Source: Microcaldota archaeon
Lineage (GTDB): Archaea; Micrarchaeota; Micrarchaeia; Norongarragalinales; SBBD01
Assembly: GCA_016212475.1 (NCBI GenBank)
Contig: JACRGC010000010.1
Span: forward strand, 1 to 56,081
Length of the DNA: 56,081 nucleotides
Direction of reading: 5' to 3'
Shown here piece after piece: positions 9,165-18,050 of this stretch. The translations under genes were made by a program, and so were the position numbers. Below the pieces are notes generated by a model. The model saw nothing but the letters and a program-made list of their open reading frames with translations. It had not been told where the DNA came from and did not search any database. Every line of letters begins with the position of its first letter. Position 1 is the stretch's first letter.

Positions 9165-9686
9165 CTACTTTCTTCTTATTGCCTTTTTATCCTCCTTTGC
9201 ATCGGCAAAATACTTTTTTACGCGGGGAATCAGATAATTCAGGCAATCTCCGGCATACCCTCCTAATGTAAAAACGATTACGAAAGCAAAAATTGCCTGA
9301 AGGATGAGGAATAGGAAGGAAAGGACGCTTTCGGCTTGATTCCGGTAAATTATCGTACCAACCGAACTTGTTGATAATAACAGTATTATGATGGTTTTGA
9401 CCAAATTGTTCTTCCTTCCAAATAATGCAATCAGTTTTTCCACTATATACCCGAAAATATTGAAAAAAACAAAACCTACTGAAAATAAATAGAGGATATA
9501 GATGAACAGGTCGGATAAGGATTTATTGAAATAAACCAAAGTCACCTTCGGATCAAGAAGCATTAGGCTGAAAAAGATGCTGGATAGGACAATAATCGAT
9601 ATTGCCAGCTGCTTTTTTTTGTTGAATTCCTTGAATTCGCCTGTGATTACTTCCCAAATGAATTCCAAAACGGCCGTTTTGCCCAT
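9165..9686 (-). CDS. Hypothetical integral membrane protein
   Basis: A 173-residue protein with about four hydrophobic segments (roughly residues 28-45, 58-85, 95-112 and 122-146) and a strongly basic C-terminal tail (KKYFADAKEDKKAIRRK). No family was recognised. The start at 9686 is close to the end of the next gene region and is the only ATG that keeps the amphipathic N-terminus. It is probably expressed together with the other small membrane protein upstream (9766-10092, same strand). Function is unknown; composition and several clean membrane segments support a real gene. Confidence 0.5.
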   Translation of the reverse strand: MGKTAVLEFIWEVITGEFKEFNKKKQLAISIIVLSSIFFSLMLLDPKVTLVYFNKSLSDLFIYILYLFSVGFVFFNIFGYIVEKLIALFGRKNNLVKTIIILLLSTSSVGTIIYRNQAESVLSFLFLILQAIFAFVIVFTLGGYAGDCLNYLIPRVKKYFADAKEDKKAIRRK

Positions 9687-9765
9687 ATTAATGGTTGCTG
9701 ATTTCCGGCTTTTAAAGGTTTCAAAAAAGAAAGAAGCACGGATTATGGGGATAACTTAAAGTCGG

Positions 9766-10092
9766 CTATTTGGCTCGTTTAGGCTTTTTTGTTCTTTTTT
9801 TGGCTTTCCTAAGTTCATCATCAATGTGCCTTGCCCCCTTATCTACAGCCTGTTCTAGCCAATTATGAAATTTTGGATCCTGAATTACGTTAAGAAGGCC
9901 ATCACTGCGCGTGTTTACAGCTTGCCGGTATGTGTAAATTAGATAAGAAATCAACCCAAGAATAATGCCATAAATTGCATAGTCAAAACCCTTACCGGCA
10001 ATGAATTGGGCAAAACTAAAAATCATTAATAAAGAAAGAATTAGGCTAAGTGACTTCCAATTCCAAACAATGAACCTAGACAAACTAACCAT
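9766..10092 (-). CDS. Small two-segment membrane protein
   Basis: A 108-residue protein with two hydrophobic segments near residues 10-30 and 33-52, then a soluble tail ending in a Lys/Arg-rich run (ELRKAKKRTKKPKRAK) that could contact nucleic acid or the membrane surface. No family recognised. It precedes the 173-residue membrane protein on the same strand and may share its message. It is a plausible gene but has no functional hint beyond topology. Confidence 0.45.
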   Translation of the reverse strand: MVSLSRFIVWNWKSLSLILSLLMIFSFAQFIAGKGFDYAIYGIILGLISYLIYTYRQAVNTRSDGLLNVIQDPKFHNWLEQAVDKGARHIDDELRKAKKRTKKPKRAK

Positions 10093-10208
10093 AAGACTAG
10101 TACAACCAAAAAGATAAAAATACCCAAAGAATCAGAAGTGCTGCTTGGAGGAATTTCAAATAACCGACAAAAACGGGTGGAACAAAGTTGTAACTAAAAA
10201 AGTAAACT

Positions 10209-10763
10209 CTATTTCATACCCGCCCAAATTTTTAGGTAGTTTTTAACTTTTTTTCCTTCTTTTTGATAAACTTCAATACCCTTAAATCTTTTAACTTTGC
10301 ATTTTAACCGTTCTATAACCTCCAGATCTCGTTTCGAATCGGCTTCGGGGTCATGAAAATCTCGTCCATCGATTTCTAGATTTAGAAGTTTTCCTCCTTT
10401 ATTTAAAAGGAAATCAAGGCGGTATTTTTCATAATCCTTTTCTTTGATTGTATAACAATATTTACAATCAAATATATTATCGCAATTTTCTGGTTTGCTA
10501 GCATGGGAAATCCAATCGGGAACTCCCTCAGTGCCCCATTTTTCTATTACCCAGTCTCGCCAATTAGATGAAAACGGAATATGTTCATAAATGGAATATT
10601 GATAATCAAAGGTTAATCCATATTCCTCAGATAACTTACTTAAAATATCGTATGCTACTTGTTCTGCCTCACTTTCAAATTCAAGTATAATTGGCGGTTT
10701 GGTTGGTTCAAAAAGAAAGTTTTGTTTTCCATTATTCCCTTCTGTTTTTCTTTTTATTACCAT
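10209..10763 (-). CDS. DUF559/VSR-like PD-(D/E)XK nuclease
   Basis: A 184-residue protein. The second half has a restriction-endonuclease-like core: RLDF with Asp about 117, then LEIDG with Glu about 130 and Asp about 132, then RDLEVIERLKCKVKRF, the arrangement of DUF559/very-short-patch-repair-like nucleases. A Cys cluster at about residues 94, 100 and 103 may bind metal. The N-terminal half is unrecognised. It lies 23 bases downstream of another nuclease-like gene (10787-11704) on the same strand, so the two probably form an operon. A role in DNA repair or in defence against foreign DNA is possible; neither is shown by the sequence. Confidence 0.6.
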   Translation of the reverse strand: MVIKRKTEGNNGKQNFLFEPTKPPIILEFESEAEQVAYDILSKLSEEYGLTFDYQYSIYEHIPFSSNWRDWVIEKWGTEGVPDWISHASKPENCDNIFDCKYCYTIKEKDYEKYRLDFLLNKGGKLLNLEIDGRDFHDPEADSKRDLEVIERLKCKVKRFKGIEVYQKEGKKVKNYLKIWAGMK

Positions 10764-10786
10764 AGCCTATTAGAACACCCGTTTTT

Positions 10787-11704
10787 TCATTGATAACTCA
10801 TTAAGGTGTTTTCCTTACCAATTAATTGTAAATCGGCTATTTTGGTGTCCGAATATTCAATTCCTTTATAGGTAAACTCAGATTTAACAGACATTAATTT
10901 GATAGGAAAACCCGCCTTAAGTAATTTTCTAAATAGGGCTATTTGAGCCTGATTGAGATTTTCTAAGTCTAAACTTTGCTTAACTTCGATAAAACAATAG
11001 GAATATTTTCCGTTAGTCGAGTCTAATTCGCTATGTAAATAATCAGGTATTCCGGCATTATTCTTATTCTCTTTTAAAATTTTAACAAACGTTTTATCTA
11101 AACCTTTTTTTACACAGTCTAACTGAACCAAAAAGTTATAATTTAATTCCGAAGTAGAATTGTCTTTTTGAATTAAGGTTTTTGTTAAAGACAATGTTTT
11201 ATTTTGACCTGCAATATATTCGGAGAAATCTCCTTTTATCTTATTTAATCTAGCATATTTTTTACTTTCTTCGAGTTTAATTTCAATAGGTTTCGATGAT
11301 TTTAATATAAAAAAGTCTTTCGCATCCAACTTTTGTTTAGTTTTTTCGCCTACTCCCTCGTCAAAATAGCCTTTTTTTATTTCTCCAATTTCTCCGACAA
11401 GTTGTTGTCTTCGCTTAAATTCTCGATCTGCTTTATCATAACAAGTATCACAGAGATTGGCATCATTCCCTAAGTTGCGAACAAAAAAATTAGATGTTGT
11501 TGCCGAATAATATTTTTCCGTTTTACCGCATTGATCGCACTTTGAGTTTTTTTCAAAACGTTTATATTCGGGCTTTCTTGCTTTTTTCTCTTTTTTGTTA
11601 GTTTTTGGGATATTTACGACTAATTTTGGCTGTGAATCAATAATAGGTTTCGGTATTGCCTTTGATTCTTCCTTTTTCCTTTTAAAGAAGTTTAATATCC
11701 CCAT
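10787..11704 (-). CDS. Zinc-finger and VRR-NUC-like nuclease protein
   Basis: A 305-residue protein. After a basic N-terminus, four cysteines (about 56, 59, 85 and 88, CDQC...CDTC) form a treble-clef or zinc-ribbon-like site. The C-terminal third has the order GIPDY (Asp about 221), then FIEVK (Glu about 240, Lys about 242), then NQAQIALFRKLLKAGFPI, matching the PD...ExK...Q pattern of VRR-NUC-like PD-(D/E)XK nucleases. The central region is unrecognised. It is upstream of the DUF559-like nuclease in the same operon. The zinc site plus nuclease core suggests a DNA-end or branched-DNA enzyme, or a defence protein; this is inferred from motifs only. Confidence 0.55.
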   Translation of the reverse strand: MGILNFFKRKKEESKAIPKPIIDSQPKLVVNIPKTNKKEKKARKPEYKRFEKNSKCDQCGKTEKYYSATTSNFFVRNLGNDANLCDTCYDKADREFKRRQQLVGEIGEIKKGYFDEGVGEKTKQKLDAKDFFILKSSKPIEIKLEESKKYARLNKIKGDFSEYIAGQNKTLSLTKTLIQKDNSTSELNYNFLVQLDCVKKGLDKTFVKILKENKNNAGIPDYLHSELDSTNGKYSYCFIEVKQSLDLENLNQAQIALFRKLLKAGFPIKLMSVKSEFTYKGIEYSDTKIADLQLIGKENTLMSYQ

Positions 11705-12247
11705 CTTATCCCCTAAAACTTAAGGTTAAATCTAGCTTTTAAATCTATCAAAAACGACCCTTTCCCACCCGAGGCTATTTACGAGTTCTCGAGCAGTTAC
11801 TCCCCTTTTCAAGTACACTTAACTGTTCTCCCGCGGGAGAAACCTAACTAAAAGAAAGAAAGCGCGGAGGGCGGGATTTTCGGTGCCCAAGAAAACCTTA
11901 TCCTATCAAAAAAAACTTGATTCGCAAAGCCAATAGGAAAGGAGGGGCGACACGCGTGGAAAACCTTAGGTTTTCCAGAGGTGTCATTTCGAACCCGCGC
12001 GACGATTACTCATCAACAGCTATCTGCCCAACTAGCAATCCTAGTTGGATGCTGACATAGTAGCAGGCTAGCGCACCTCTTTATCTGTTCTTTCAAACAA
12101 AATCCCTTTCTTTTTCTCCCAAGGGTTTTTTTCTTTCGGGAAAGAAAAAGAGGCTTGACGCCATAGCCACTAGGCGACCTCCGCATCAAATGATTTTGGG
12201 AAAAGAGTATTATTAAGATAATGGTACAAGTAAGGTTGGAATAAAAC
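11705..12247. other. Structured non-coding region (no gene)
   Basis: This 543-base gap has no credible ORF but contains several hairpins: 11949-11985 (see separate entry); a TTTTTCTTT/AAAGAAAAA stem around 12127-12150; and an 8-bp stem CCAACTAG/CTAGTTGG at about 12027-12050. Read on the minus strand from 12184 it begins like a tRNA: GCGGAGG, then a D-arm with GCC...GGC and the GG pair. It later contains TTCGAAA (minus strand), but no matching T-stem or acceptor strand could be found. A 20-base element at 12077-12096 resembles one inside the interrupted tRNA-Arg at 38731-38750. It may hold one or more RNA genes, or a decayed tRNA. Confidence 0.5.
11949..11985. other. Hairpin with 3x3 internal loop (copy 1)
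   Basis: GACAC (11949-11953) pairs with GTGTC (11981-11985), and TGGAAAACC (11957-11965) pairs with GGTTTTCCA (11969-11977). Opposed triplets GCG and GAG make a 3x3 internal loop. The same plan recurs at 27526-27562. It is probably a structured RNA element; function unknown. Confidence 0.5.
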
Positions 12248-13156
12248 ATGAACTTTAGGCTTGAAGCAAAAAACGTGCTTTTTTTGGCTGCATTTGCAAT
12301 TGTAGCTTATGCTTTGCTTAAAGTGCTTGATGCGGAAAAGCATTTGGGGGAGATCAATGCAACTTTTGCAATTGGAGCGATTGTTTTGTATTTTGCATCC
12401 ATTTTGCTTTGGAACCTTGCTTGGGGAATAATGGCAGGGATGAATTGGAAGGAATCGATTAAGGCGGCATTTTATTCTCAAATCGGAACAATTACTCCAT
12501 TTGCAGTTGGAGCGGATTATTTGAGGGGAAGGTATGCAAAGGGAAGGAAGGGCAAGTTTACGGATGGGCTTGCAGCTAGTTTTGCTTCCAAATTCTACAA
12601 AATACTGATTTCACTTGCTTTTTCGGTTGTTGCAGTTGGTATAATTCTTTCAAAATACGAGCATTTGAGGTATAGCATTGTTCTAAGTTTGGCAATCCCT
12701 GCTGGCTTGCTTTTTGTACTTTACTTTTTCACAAAAAATTACGGCGCAAAATTATTGGCAAAGTTTTCGATGCAAAAGGTATCGGAGAAGAATGCAAAGG
12801 AGTTTTCGAAATCATTGTCTGAAATGGTTGGAAAGCCAAAAATTGAAGTTTTGGGGTTGCTTTCTTTTTCACTCGCTTTTGAATTCATTGCATTTTTGCT
12901 CTCATTTTTTGCATTCGGAGTGAATTTGGCAAACTTTGAAGGGTATTTGGTGTTTGTGATTCTTTTCTATTCATCCAAAATAAACCTTATCCCGCAGGGA
13001 ATTGGAATTACGGAAATTGCCGGAATCATCGTGCTTAGGGATACAGCGGCTTTATCACTGGTGGCCGCCGCTTTACTTCTTTGGGGAATTGTTAGGATTT
13101 GGGCGCCGCTATTGATTTCGGGAGCGTATATTCTAGCGATGAAGAAAAGAATCTGA
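12248..13156 (+). CDS. Flippase-like (LPG synthase TM) membrane protein
   Basis: A 302-residue polytopic protein with about eight hydrophobic segments. It has the hallmarks of the lysylphosphatidylglycerol synthase transmembrane family (UPF0104, TIGR00374): GTITPFAVGADYLRGR around residues 80-95, and NLIPQGIGITEIAGI near residues 250-265, where the PxG..E element is typical. Archaeal members are often linked to lipid or polyisoprenoid-sugar flipping, but their substrate is not established. It stands alone on the plus strand after the non-coding region and converges with atpD. Length is normal for the family. Confidence 0.75.
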   Translation: MNFRLEAKNVLFLAAFAIVAYALLKVLDAEKHLGEINATFAIGAIVLYFASILLWNLAWGIMAGMNWKESIKAAFYSQIGTITPFAVGADYLRGRYAKGRKGKFTDGLAASFASKFYKILISLAFSVVAVGIILSKYEHLRYSIVLSLAIPAGLLFVLYFFTKNYGAKLLAKFSMQKVSEKNAKEFSKSLSEMVGKPKIEVLGLLSFSLAFEFIAFLLSFFAFGVNLANFEGYLVFVILFYSSKINLIPQGIGITEIAGIIVLRDTAALSLVAAALLLWGIVRIWAPLLISGAYILAMKKRI

Positions 13157-13170
13157 TTGAAAATTAGAAT

Positions 13171-13824
13171 TTATGCCGCAGTTGCATCTTCTTCAGCTTT
13201 TGCCAATCTCTTTTTAGTGACTTTTAGCCCGTAAAACGCCTCGCTTTCCAACCGGTTCAAATGGCCTGCGATTTCCTTTATGGTTTGCTTAAGATCCGGC
13301 TGGATGTTGTATTCAAGAGCGTTTACTTTGCGATTGGTCTTTTCAATTTCTCGAAGCAGCCTTCGTAGAGCGGTTTCAAATTCTGCGAGCTTTATTATCA
13401 AATCAAGAGCGGTTTCAAAATGCTCAACTGCCGCATCGAATTTTGCAGAGGAACCTTGGATGCTGTATCCGCGACCTTCCAAATCCTTGCGGACATCAAT
13501 GCCTTCGATTTCTGCAATTTTAACCCCCATGATGTTGCGCGCTTTTACGTTGATTTCAGGCACTTTTTTAGACGCAAGAGCGGCTGTTTCAACAAATGAA
13601 TCGCCATGGAAGGCTTTTGAAATTGCTAGGGATTTGAATGCGAGTTGCATTTCCAAATCAACCTGCTTCCTTAGATCCCTAGCTTTCTTGACGAGTTTGA
13701 AAAATTCTGGAACAAGTGCGTCACGCTTTTGCTTTAAGATGTGGTGCCCCTTGGTTGCAAGAGTAAGTTTTGCTTTTGTATTTAACAGCTCCATTCTAGT
13801 TGGCCGTATGGTTTCGTTTCCCAA
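13171..13824 (-). CDS. atpD: A-type ATP synthase subunit D
   Basis: A 217-residue central-stalk subunit. The N-terminus IRPTRMELLNTKAKLTLATKGHHILKQKRD is characteristic of subunit D, and long amphipathic helices at both ends form the coiled coil that turns inside the A3B3 ring. Archaeal atpD usually follows atpA-atpB on the same strand. Here it is on the opposite strand, 211 bases before atpA, so the genes are divergent from a shared promoter region. The rotor and membrane subunits (C, E, F, I, K) are not in this window. The protein looks intact. Confidence 0.93.
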   Translation of the reverse strand: MGNETIRPTRMELLNTKAKLTLATKGHHILKQKRDALVPEFFKLVKKARDLRKQVDLEMQLAFKSLAISKAFHGDSFVETAALASKKVPEINVKARNIMGVKIAEIEGIDVRKDLEGRGYSIQGSSAKFDAAVEHFETALDLIIKLAEFETALRRLLREIEKTNRKVNALEYNIQPDLKQTIKEIAGHLNRLESEAFYGLKVTKKRLAKAEEDATAA

Positions 13825-14035
13825 GTTTGATTCACCTAAAAATAAGAAAAGAGTTTTATCAGTATAAATTTAAATTATGATGGTTGGAATGGTTTCATTA
13901 TTTCAATTGAGAGGGTTGAGGGAATATGTATAAAAAGGTTTTCCGCCTTTAAATGTGTTAATTCTGATATGTCGTATTTTCCTTAGCCAGATATTGGACT
14001 AGGGGAAGCACGTTTAATTGAAAGGTTAGTTGCAT
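13825..14035. promoter_or_regulatory. Divergent promoter region atpD / atpA
   Basis: The 211 bases separate atpD (minus) and atpA (plus). A TATA-like ATGTATAAAAAG at about 13925-13936 faces atpA, leaving a leader of about 80 bases with AAAGGT just before the start. An AT-rich TATAAATTTAAATTATG block at 13863-13880 could serve atpD. It probably coordinates stalk and catalytic head expression. Confidence 0.45.
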
Positions 14036-15769
14036 ATGGCACAAAACGCAGTATTGTCCAAAATTTCAGGTCCGGTGGTTCAGGCAACTGGAATGCTTGG
14101 AGCGCAAATCAACGAAATCGTAAAAGTTGGAGAGAGCGAACTGATGGGAGAAATCATTGCGCTTAGGTATGATAGGGCGTCAATTCAGGTGTATGAGGAA
14201 ACATCGGGACTTCGACCAGGAGAAAAGGTTGAACGAACTTACAATCCGCTTTCACTTGAACTTGGGCCCGGCTTGCTTTCTTCTATTTATGATGGAATCC
14301 AAAGACCCCTAGAAGCAATTCGGGCAAAATCCGGAGATTTCATTGCAAGGGGAATTTTTGTTAACGCTCTTGACCAAAAAAAGAAATGGAAATTTGAAGC
14401 TAGGGCTAAGAAGGGAGATTCTGTAAAAGCTGGCGATATCCTCGGAACCGTTCAAGAATTGGATTTTGAGCACCGCATTTTGGTTCCAAACGGAGTCGAA
14501 GGGAAATTGGAAGCAATCACATCTGGAAACTTCACAGTTACCGAAGAAATTGCAGAAATTGGAGAGAATTCGATTAAACTTTCACATAAATGGCCGGTTA
14601 GGATTCCAAGGCCCTACAAGGAAAAGCTTCCGCTCAACATTCCATTAATCACCGGAAAAAGGATCATGGATACTTTCTTCCCAATCGTTAAGGGAGGAAC
14701 TGCTGCAATCCCTGGGCCATTTGGCTCTGGAAAAACAGTTAATCAGCAAGACCTTGCAAAATATTCGGATGCCGATATCATCATTTACGTAGGTTGCGGA
14801 GAAAGAGGAAACGAGATGACCGATGTGCTATCGGAATTCCCAAAGCTTTTGGATCCAAAAACCAAAAAACCACTAATGAACAGAACGGTTTTGGTTGCAA
14901 ACACATCAAATATGCCTGTAGCTGCTAGGGAAGCTTCAATTTACACCGGAATTACTTTGGCGGAATATTACAGGGATCAGGGATACGATATTGCGCTTAT
15001 GGCGGATAGCACTTCAAGATGGGCAGAAGCAATGAGGGAAATTTCCGGAAGGATGGAAGAAATGCCAGGAGAAGAAGGGTATCCTGCATATTTATCAAAA
15101 AGATTAGCAGAATTTTACGAAAGGGGCGGAAGGATCAAAACACTTGGAGCAAAGGAAAGAATTGGATCAGTTTCATTAGTTGGAGCGGTTTCACCGCCTG
15201 GGGGAGATCTTTCAGAGCCGGTTTCACAATCAACTCTTAGGGTTACAAAGGTTTTCTGGGCGCTTGATGCAAATCTTTCAAGGAGAAGGCATTATCCTGC
15301 AATCAACTGGCTGAAGAGCTACTCATTGTATTTGGATGAATTGCAAAAATGGTATGGCGAAAATGTAGCAGCTGATTTCTTTGAACTTCGGAATAAGGCA
15401 ATGCAGCTTTTGCAAAAGGAAGCGGAATTGCAAGCAATTGTGCAATTGATTGGATCTGACGCACTGCCAGACAAGGAGCGATTGGTTTTGGAAGTAACTA
15501 AGATGATTAGGGAAGATTTCCTCCAGCAAAACTCATATGATGAAGTGGATGCGTATTCATCGCTCAAAAAGCAGTATGGGATGATGAAGGCAATCATGGC
15601 ATTCCATGACAAGGCGGTAATTGCACTTGCGCAGGAAGTTACATTCGATAAAATAGTCAATGCAAAGGAAAAGCACACAATTTCATTGATAAAAAGGCAA
15701 AAGGAGGATGAGGCGCTAAGAACCGTAAATGAGGTAATCAAGAGCCTTGATCATTCGTTTGCAAAATAA
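14036..15769 (+). CDS. atpA: A-type ATP synthase catalytic subunit A
   Basis: A 577-residue catalytic subunit. The P-loop GPFGSGKT at about residues 227-234 binds ATP. The non-homologous region of the V/A type is present at about 110-190, and the [28 protein letters not shown] signature region is intact. The frame opens with TTG at 14030, but ATG 14036, nine bases after AAAGGT, is the better start. Length agrees with other archaeal A subunits, and no intein interrupts the P-loop region. It is followed by atpB after 34 bases. With B and D it forms the soluble head that makes or hydrolyses ATP. Confidence 0.97.
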   Translation: MAQNAVLSKISGPVVQATGMLGAQINEIVKVGESELMGEIIALRYDRASIQVYEETSGLRPGEKVERTYNPLSLELGPGLLSSIYDGIQRPLEAIRAKSGDFIARGIFVNALDQKKKWKFEARAKKGDSVKAGDILGTVQELDFEHRILVPNGVEGKLEAITSGNFTVTEEIAEIGENSIKLSHKWPVRIPRPYKEKLPLNIPLITGKRIMDTFFPIVKGGTAAIPGPFGSGKTVNQQDLAKYSDADIIIYVGCGERGNEMTDVLSEFPKLLDPKTKKPLMNRTVLVANTSNMPVAAREASIYTGITLAEYYRDQGYDIALMADSTSRWAEAMREISGRMEEMPGEEGYPAYLSKRLAEFYERGGRIKTLGAKERIGSVSLVGAVSPPGGDLSEPVSQSTLRVTKVFWALDANLSRRRHYPAINWLKSYSLYLDELQKWYGENVAADFFELRNKAMQLLQKEAELQAIVQLIGSDALPDKERLVLEVTKMIREDFLQQNSYDEVDAYSSLKKQYGMMKAIMAFHDKAVIALAQEVTFDKIVNAKEKHTISLIKRQKEDEALRTVNEVIKSLDHSFAK

Positions 15770-15812
15770 GGAACAGAAAAAAAAATTGAAAAGCATTTAA
15801 ACCGTGAAAATT

Positions 15813-17192
15813 ATGATCAAAGAATTCCAAACAGTAAAGGAGGTTTTTGGGCCAATTGTTTTCGTTGAAGGAGTGGAAGCTGCAGCTTACGGAGAAATGG
15901 TTGAAATCATTGCGCCAAATGGCGAGCGCAAAAAAGGGCAAGTTCTGGAAACCACTAAAGGAATTGCTGCGGTTCAGGTGTTTGGATCGACCCAGGGGCT
16001 TGACACAAAAGCTACAACTATTAGATTTACCGGAGATGTTTTGCGTTTTCCAGTTTCAGATGAGATGTTTGGACGTGTGTTCAACGGATCAGGAGAGCCA
16101 ATTGACAAGGGAGCGCCAATCATTTCGAAGGAAAAGAAGGATATTACAGGGAATGCAATCAACCCATATGCAAGGGCCGAACCAAATGCGTTCATTCAGA
16201 CCGGAATTTCAACAATTGATTTGACAAACACATTAGTTAGGGGGCAAAAGCTTCCAATCTTTTCAGCTTCGGGACTTCCGCACAATGATTTGGCGGTTCA
16301 AATTGCAAGGCAAGCAACTGTTTTAGGGGAAAAGGAAGATTTTACAGTGGTTTTTGCAGCAATGGGAATCACTCACTCTGAAGCCAACTTTTTCATCCAG
16401 GATTTTGAAAAAACCGGAGCTCTTGAAAAGGCAATCTTATTTTTGAATTTGGCAAACGATCCTTCGGTTGAAAGATTGTTGACGCCAAGGCTTGCGCTTA
16501 CTACTGCCGAATATTTGGCATTTGAAAAGGATTACCAAGTGCTTGTTATTCTAACCGATATGACAATGTATTGCGATACGCTTAGGGAACTTTCAGCTGC
16601 AAGGCAGGAAGTTCCTGGTAGGAGAGGGTATCCGGGATACATGTACACGGATTTATCTTCAATTTATGAGCGGGCAGGAAGAATTAAGGGAAAGAAGGGA
16701 TCAATCACACAGCTTCCAATCCTTTCAATGCCGGATGATGATATTACGCATCCGATTCCGGATTTGACAGGATATATTACGGAAGGGCAAATTGTTCTTT
16801 CAAGGGATCTTTACAGGAAGGGGATTTACCCGCCAGTTGACGTGCTCCCTTCACTTAGCCGTTTGATGAATTCTGGAATTGGGGATGGAAAGACACGGGA
16901 AGATCACGCAGGAATTTCTTCGCAGGTTTACGCATCTTACGCAGAAGGGAGGGATTTGAGGAACTTGGTAGCAGTTGTAGGAGAAGAAGCGCTTACAGAA
17001 CGCGATCGCAAATTCCTAAGGTTTGCAGATGCGTTTGAACAAAGGTTTGTCCAGCAGGGCAAATATGAGAACAGAACCATTGAACAATCGCTTGAACTTG
17101 GATGGGATTTGGTTTCCATGCTCCCAGAAGATGAGCTTAAGAGGGTAAAGCCAGAGCACAAAGGGAAGTATGGGAAGAAATACAGGAAGTAG
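15813..17192 (+). CDS. atpB: A-type ATP synthase regulatory subunit B
   Basis: A protein of about 459 residues. It has the A/V-type B fold but no P-loop lysine: the equivalent segment is [14 protein letters not shown], as normal for this non-catalytic subunit. [19 protein letters not shown], shared with all B subunits, is intact. A GTG at 15804 would add three residues; ATG 15813 gives the usual [15 protein letters not shown]-terminus. It is co-transcribed with atpA. No other ATP synthase gene follows; a convergent VapBC module comes next. Confidence 0.96.
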   Translation: MIKEFQTVKEVFGPIVFVEGVEAAAYGEMVEIIAPNGERKKGQVLETTKGIAAVQVFGSTQGLDTKATTIRFTGDVLRFPVSDEMFGRVFNGSGEPIDKGAPIISKEKKDITGNAINPYARAEPNAFIQTGISTIDLTNTLVRGQKLPIFSASGLPHNDLAVQIARQATVLGEKEDFTVVFAAMGITHSEANFFIQDFEKTGALEKAILFLNLANDPSVERLLTPRLALTTAEYLAFEKDYQVLVILTDMTMYCDTLRELSAARQEVPGRRGYPGYMYTDLSSIYERAGRIKGKKGSITQLPILSMPDDDITHPIPDLTGYITEGQIVLSRDLYRKGIYPPVDVLPSLSRLMNSGIGDGKTREDHAGISSQVYASYAEGRDLRNLVAVVGEEALTERDRKFLRFADAFEQRFVQQGKYENRTIEQSLELGWDLVSMLPEDELKRVKPEHKGKYGKKYRK

Positions 17193-17222
17193 ACTACTAA
17201 TTCTTTTTTTGTTTTTAAAATT

Positions 17223-17654
17223 CTAATAATCAGTCAATGCATATTGATAGCCAATTTCTTTTAGGAATTGCTTTGGAGTTCTGTATTCCGGAAATGGCTC
17301 GAAATCTCGATCAACGGCGATAATGTATTTTAATTTCAGGAATTTGGCAGTTGCCAGATGATCGAGGTCTTTTTCCTTTATTGTTCCAAGCCATTTTTCG
17401 CGTTCAGAAGTTATTTCGGAAATTTGAATTATTTTTAGGTTGGCAGAAATATCTGCAATGGCTTTGTGTTTGGTTATTTCATCATAATTAAAGTCAAAAA
17501 AATTCCCTATTTCCGCCAAAGTTGTTTCGCTTGCATAACCTTTAATCTTCCCAAGGCTAAGCAAGCTAATTATTTTAGATGAATTGCCTTCGGGAAAGTT
17601 GAATCCCCAAAGCAACACACTCGTATCGATATAGACTTCAATAACATCCATCAT
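17223..17654 (-). CDS. vapC: VapC-type PIN-domain toxin
   Basis: A 143-residue PIN-domain ribonuclease. The acidic site residues are in order: Asp in VYIDTSVLLW (about residue 10), Glu in TTLAEIGNF (about 47), Asp in EKDLDHLATAK (about 96) and Asp in IIAVDRDFEPF (about 114). VapC toxins cut tRNA or rRNA and are blocked by VapB. The start overlaps the end of the upstream antitoxin by four bases, so translation is coupled. The gene converges with atpB, 30 bases away. All catalytic acids are present. Confidence 0.87.
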   Translation of the reverse strand: MMDVIEVYIDTSVLLWGFNFPEGNSSKIISLLSLGKIKGYASETTLAEIGNFFDFNYDEITKHKAIADISANLKIIQISEITSEREKWLGTIKEKDLDHLATAKFLKLKYIIAVDRDFEPFPEYRTPKQFLKEIGYQYALTDY

Positions 17655-17893
17655 GTAACCGCTTCTATTTGCCTCCGCACCTCCTCGACACTATATTTTT
17701 TCCCACTTTTTTTCATTGCATCCAAAACTTCCTGATGAATCCTTTGCTTAGACACAAGACCAAGTTGCAAACCAATATTCAAAATCCCAGCCCGTATAGC
17801 TTCAGTTTTTGATTCGAAATATCCCTTGTCAATCATTTCCTGCATAAGCCTTGCACTTTCCCCCCGAAGCCGAACTGTAAAATCCATAGTCAT
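17651..17893 (-). CDS. vapB: VapB-like ribbon-helix-helix antitoxin
   Basis: An 80-residue protein. The N-terminal FTVRLRGESARLMQEMIDKG and SKTEAIRAGIL segments form a ribbon-helix-helix DNA-binding unit, and the C-terminal region (SVEEVRRQIEAV) would wrap the PIN toxin. Two ATGs compete: 17893, and 17887, which lies nine bases after GGTGAT and is the better spaced. It is followed by vapC with a four-base overlap. Three phased AATATA repeats lie immediately upstream and are the likely operator for autoregulation. Confidence 0.83.
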   Translation of the reverse strand: MTMDFTVRLRGESARLMQEMIDKGYFESKTEAIRAGILNIGLQLGLVSKQRIHQEVLDAMKKSGKKYSVEEVRRQIEAVT

Positions 17894-17902
17894 AGTATCA
17901 CC

Positions 17903-17930
17903 AATATACCATTAATATACCACCAATATA
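17903..17930. promoter_or_regulatory. Phased AATATA repeats, probable VapB operator
   Basis: AATATACCA occurs at 17903-17911 and 17914-17922, and AATATA again at 17925-17930, an exact 11-base period. Sites one helical turn apart just upstream of an RHH antitoxin gene are typical operators, and the AT content could also include the TATA box. Confidence 0.55.
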
Positions 17931-18050
17931 AATTTGTTTGGTTTGAATGGATTATGCTTTTGAACATTAGGATTTTCCAATTACCCGTATAAATTGGCTT
18001 GGTAGAAAAATAATCAACTGTTTGTTGATTCCTTATTGGCAGGTAGTGCC

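Noticed and set aside
11930-12184. Complete tRNA on the minus strand starting GCGGAGG
   Set aside because: The D-arm fits, but no acceptor 3' strand or T-stem partner was found, so only a tRNA-like start is claimed.
12013-12481. Two short minus-strand frames around 12.0-12.5 kb
   Set aside because: They cross hairpins and the start of the flippase-like gene, with odd composition and no ribosome site.
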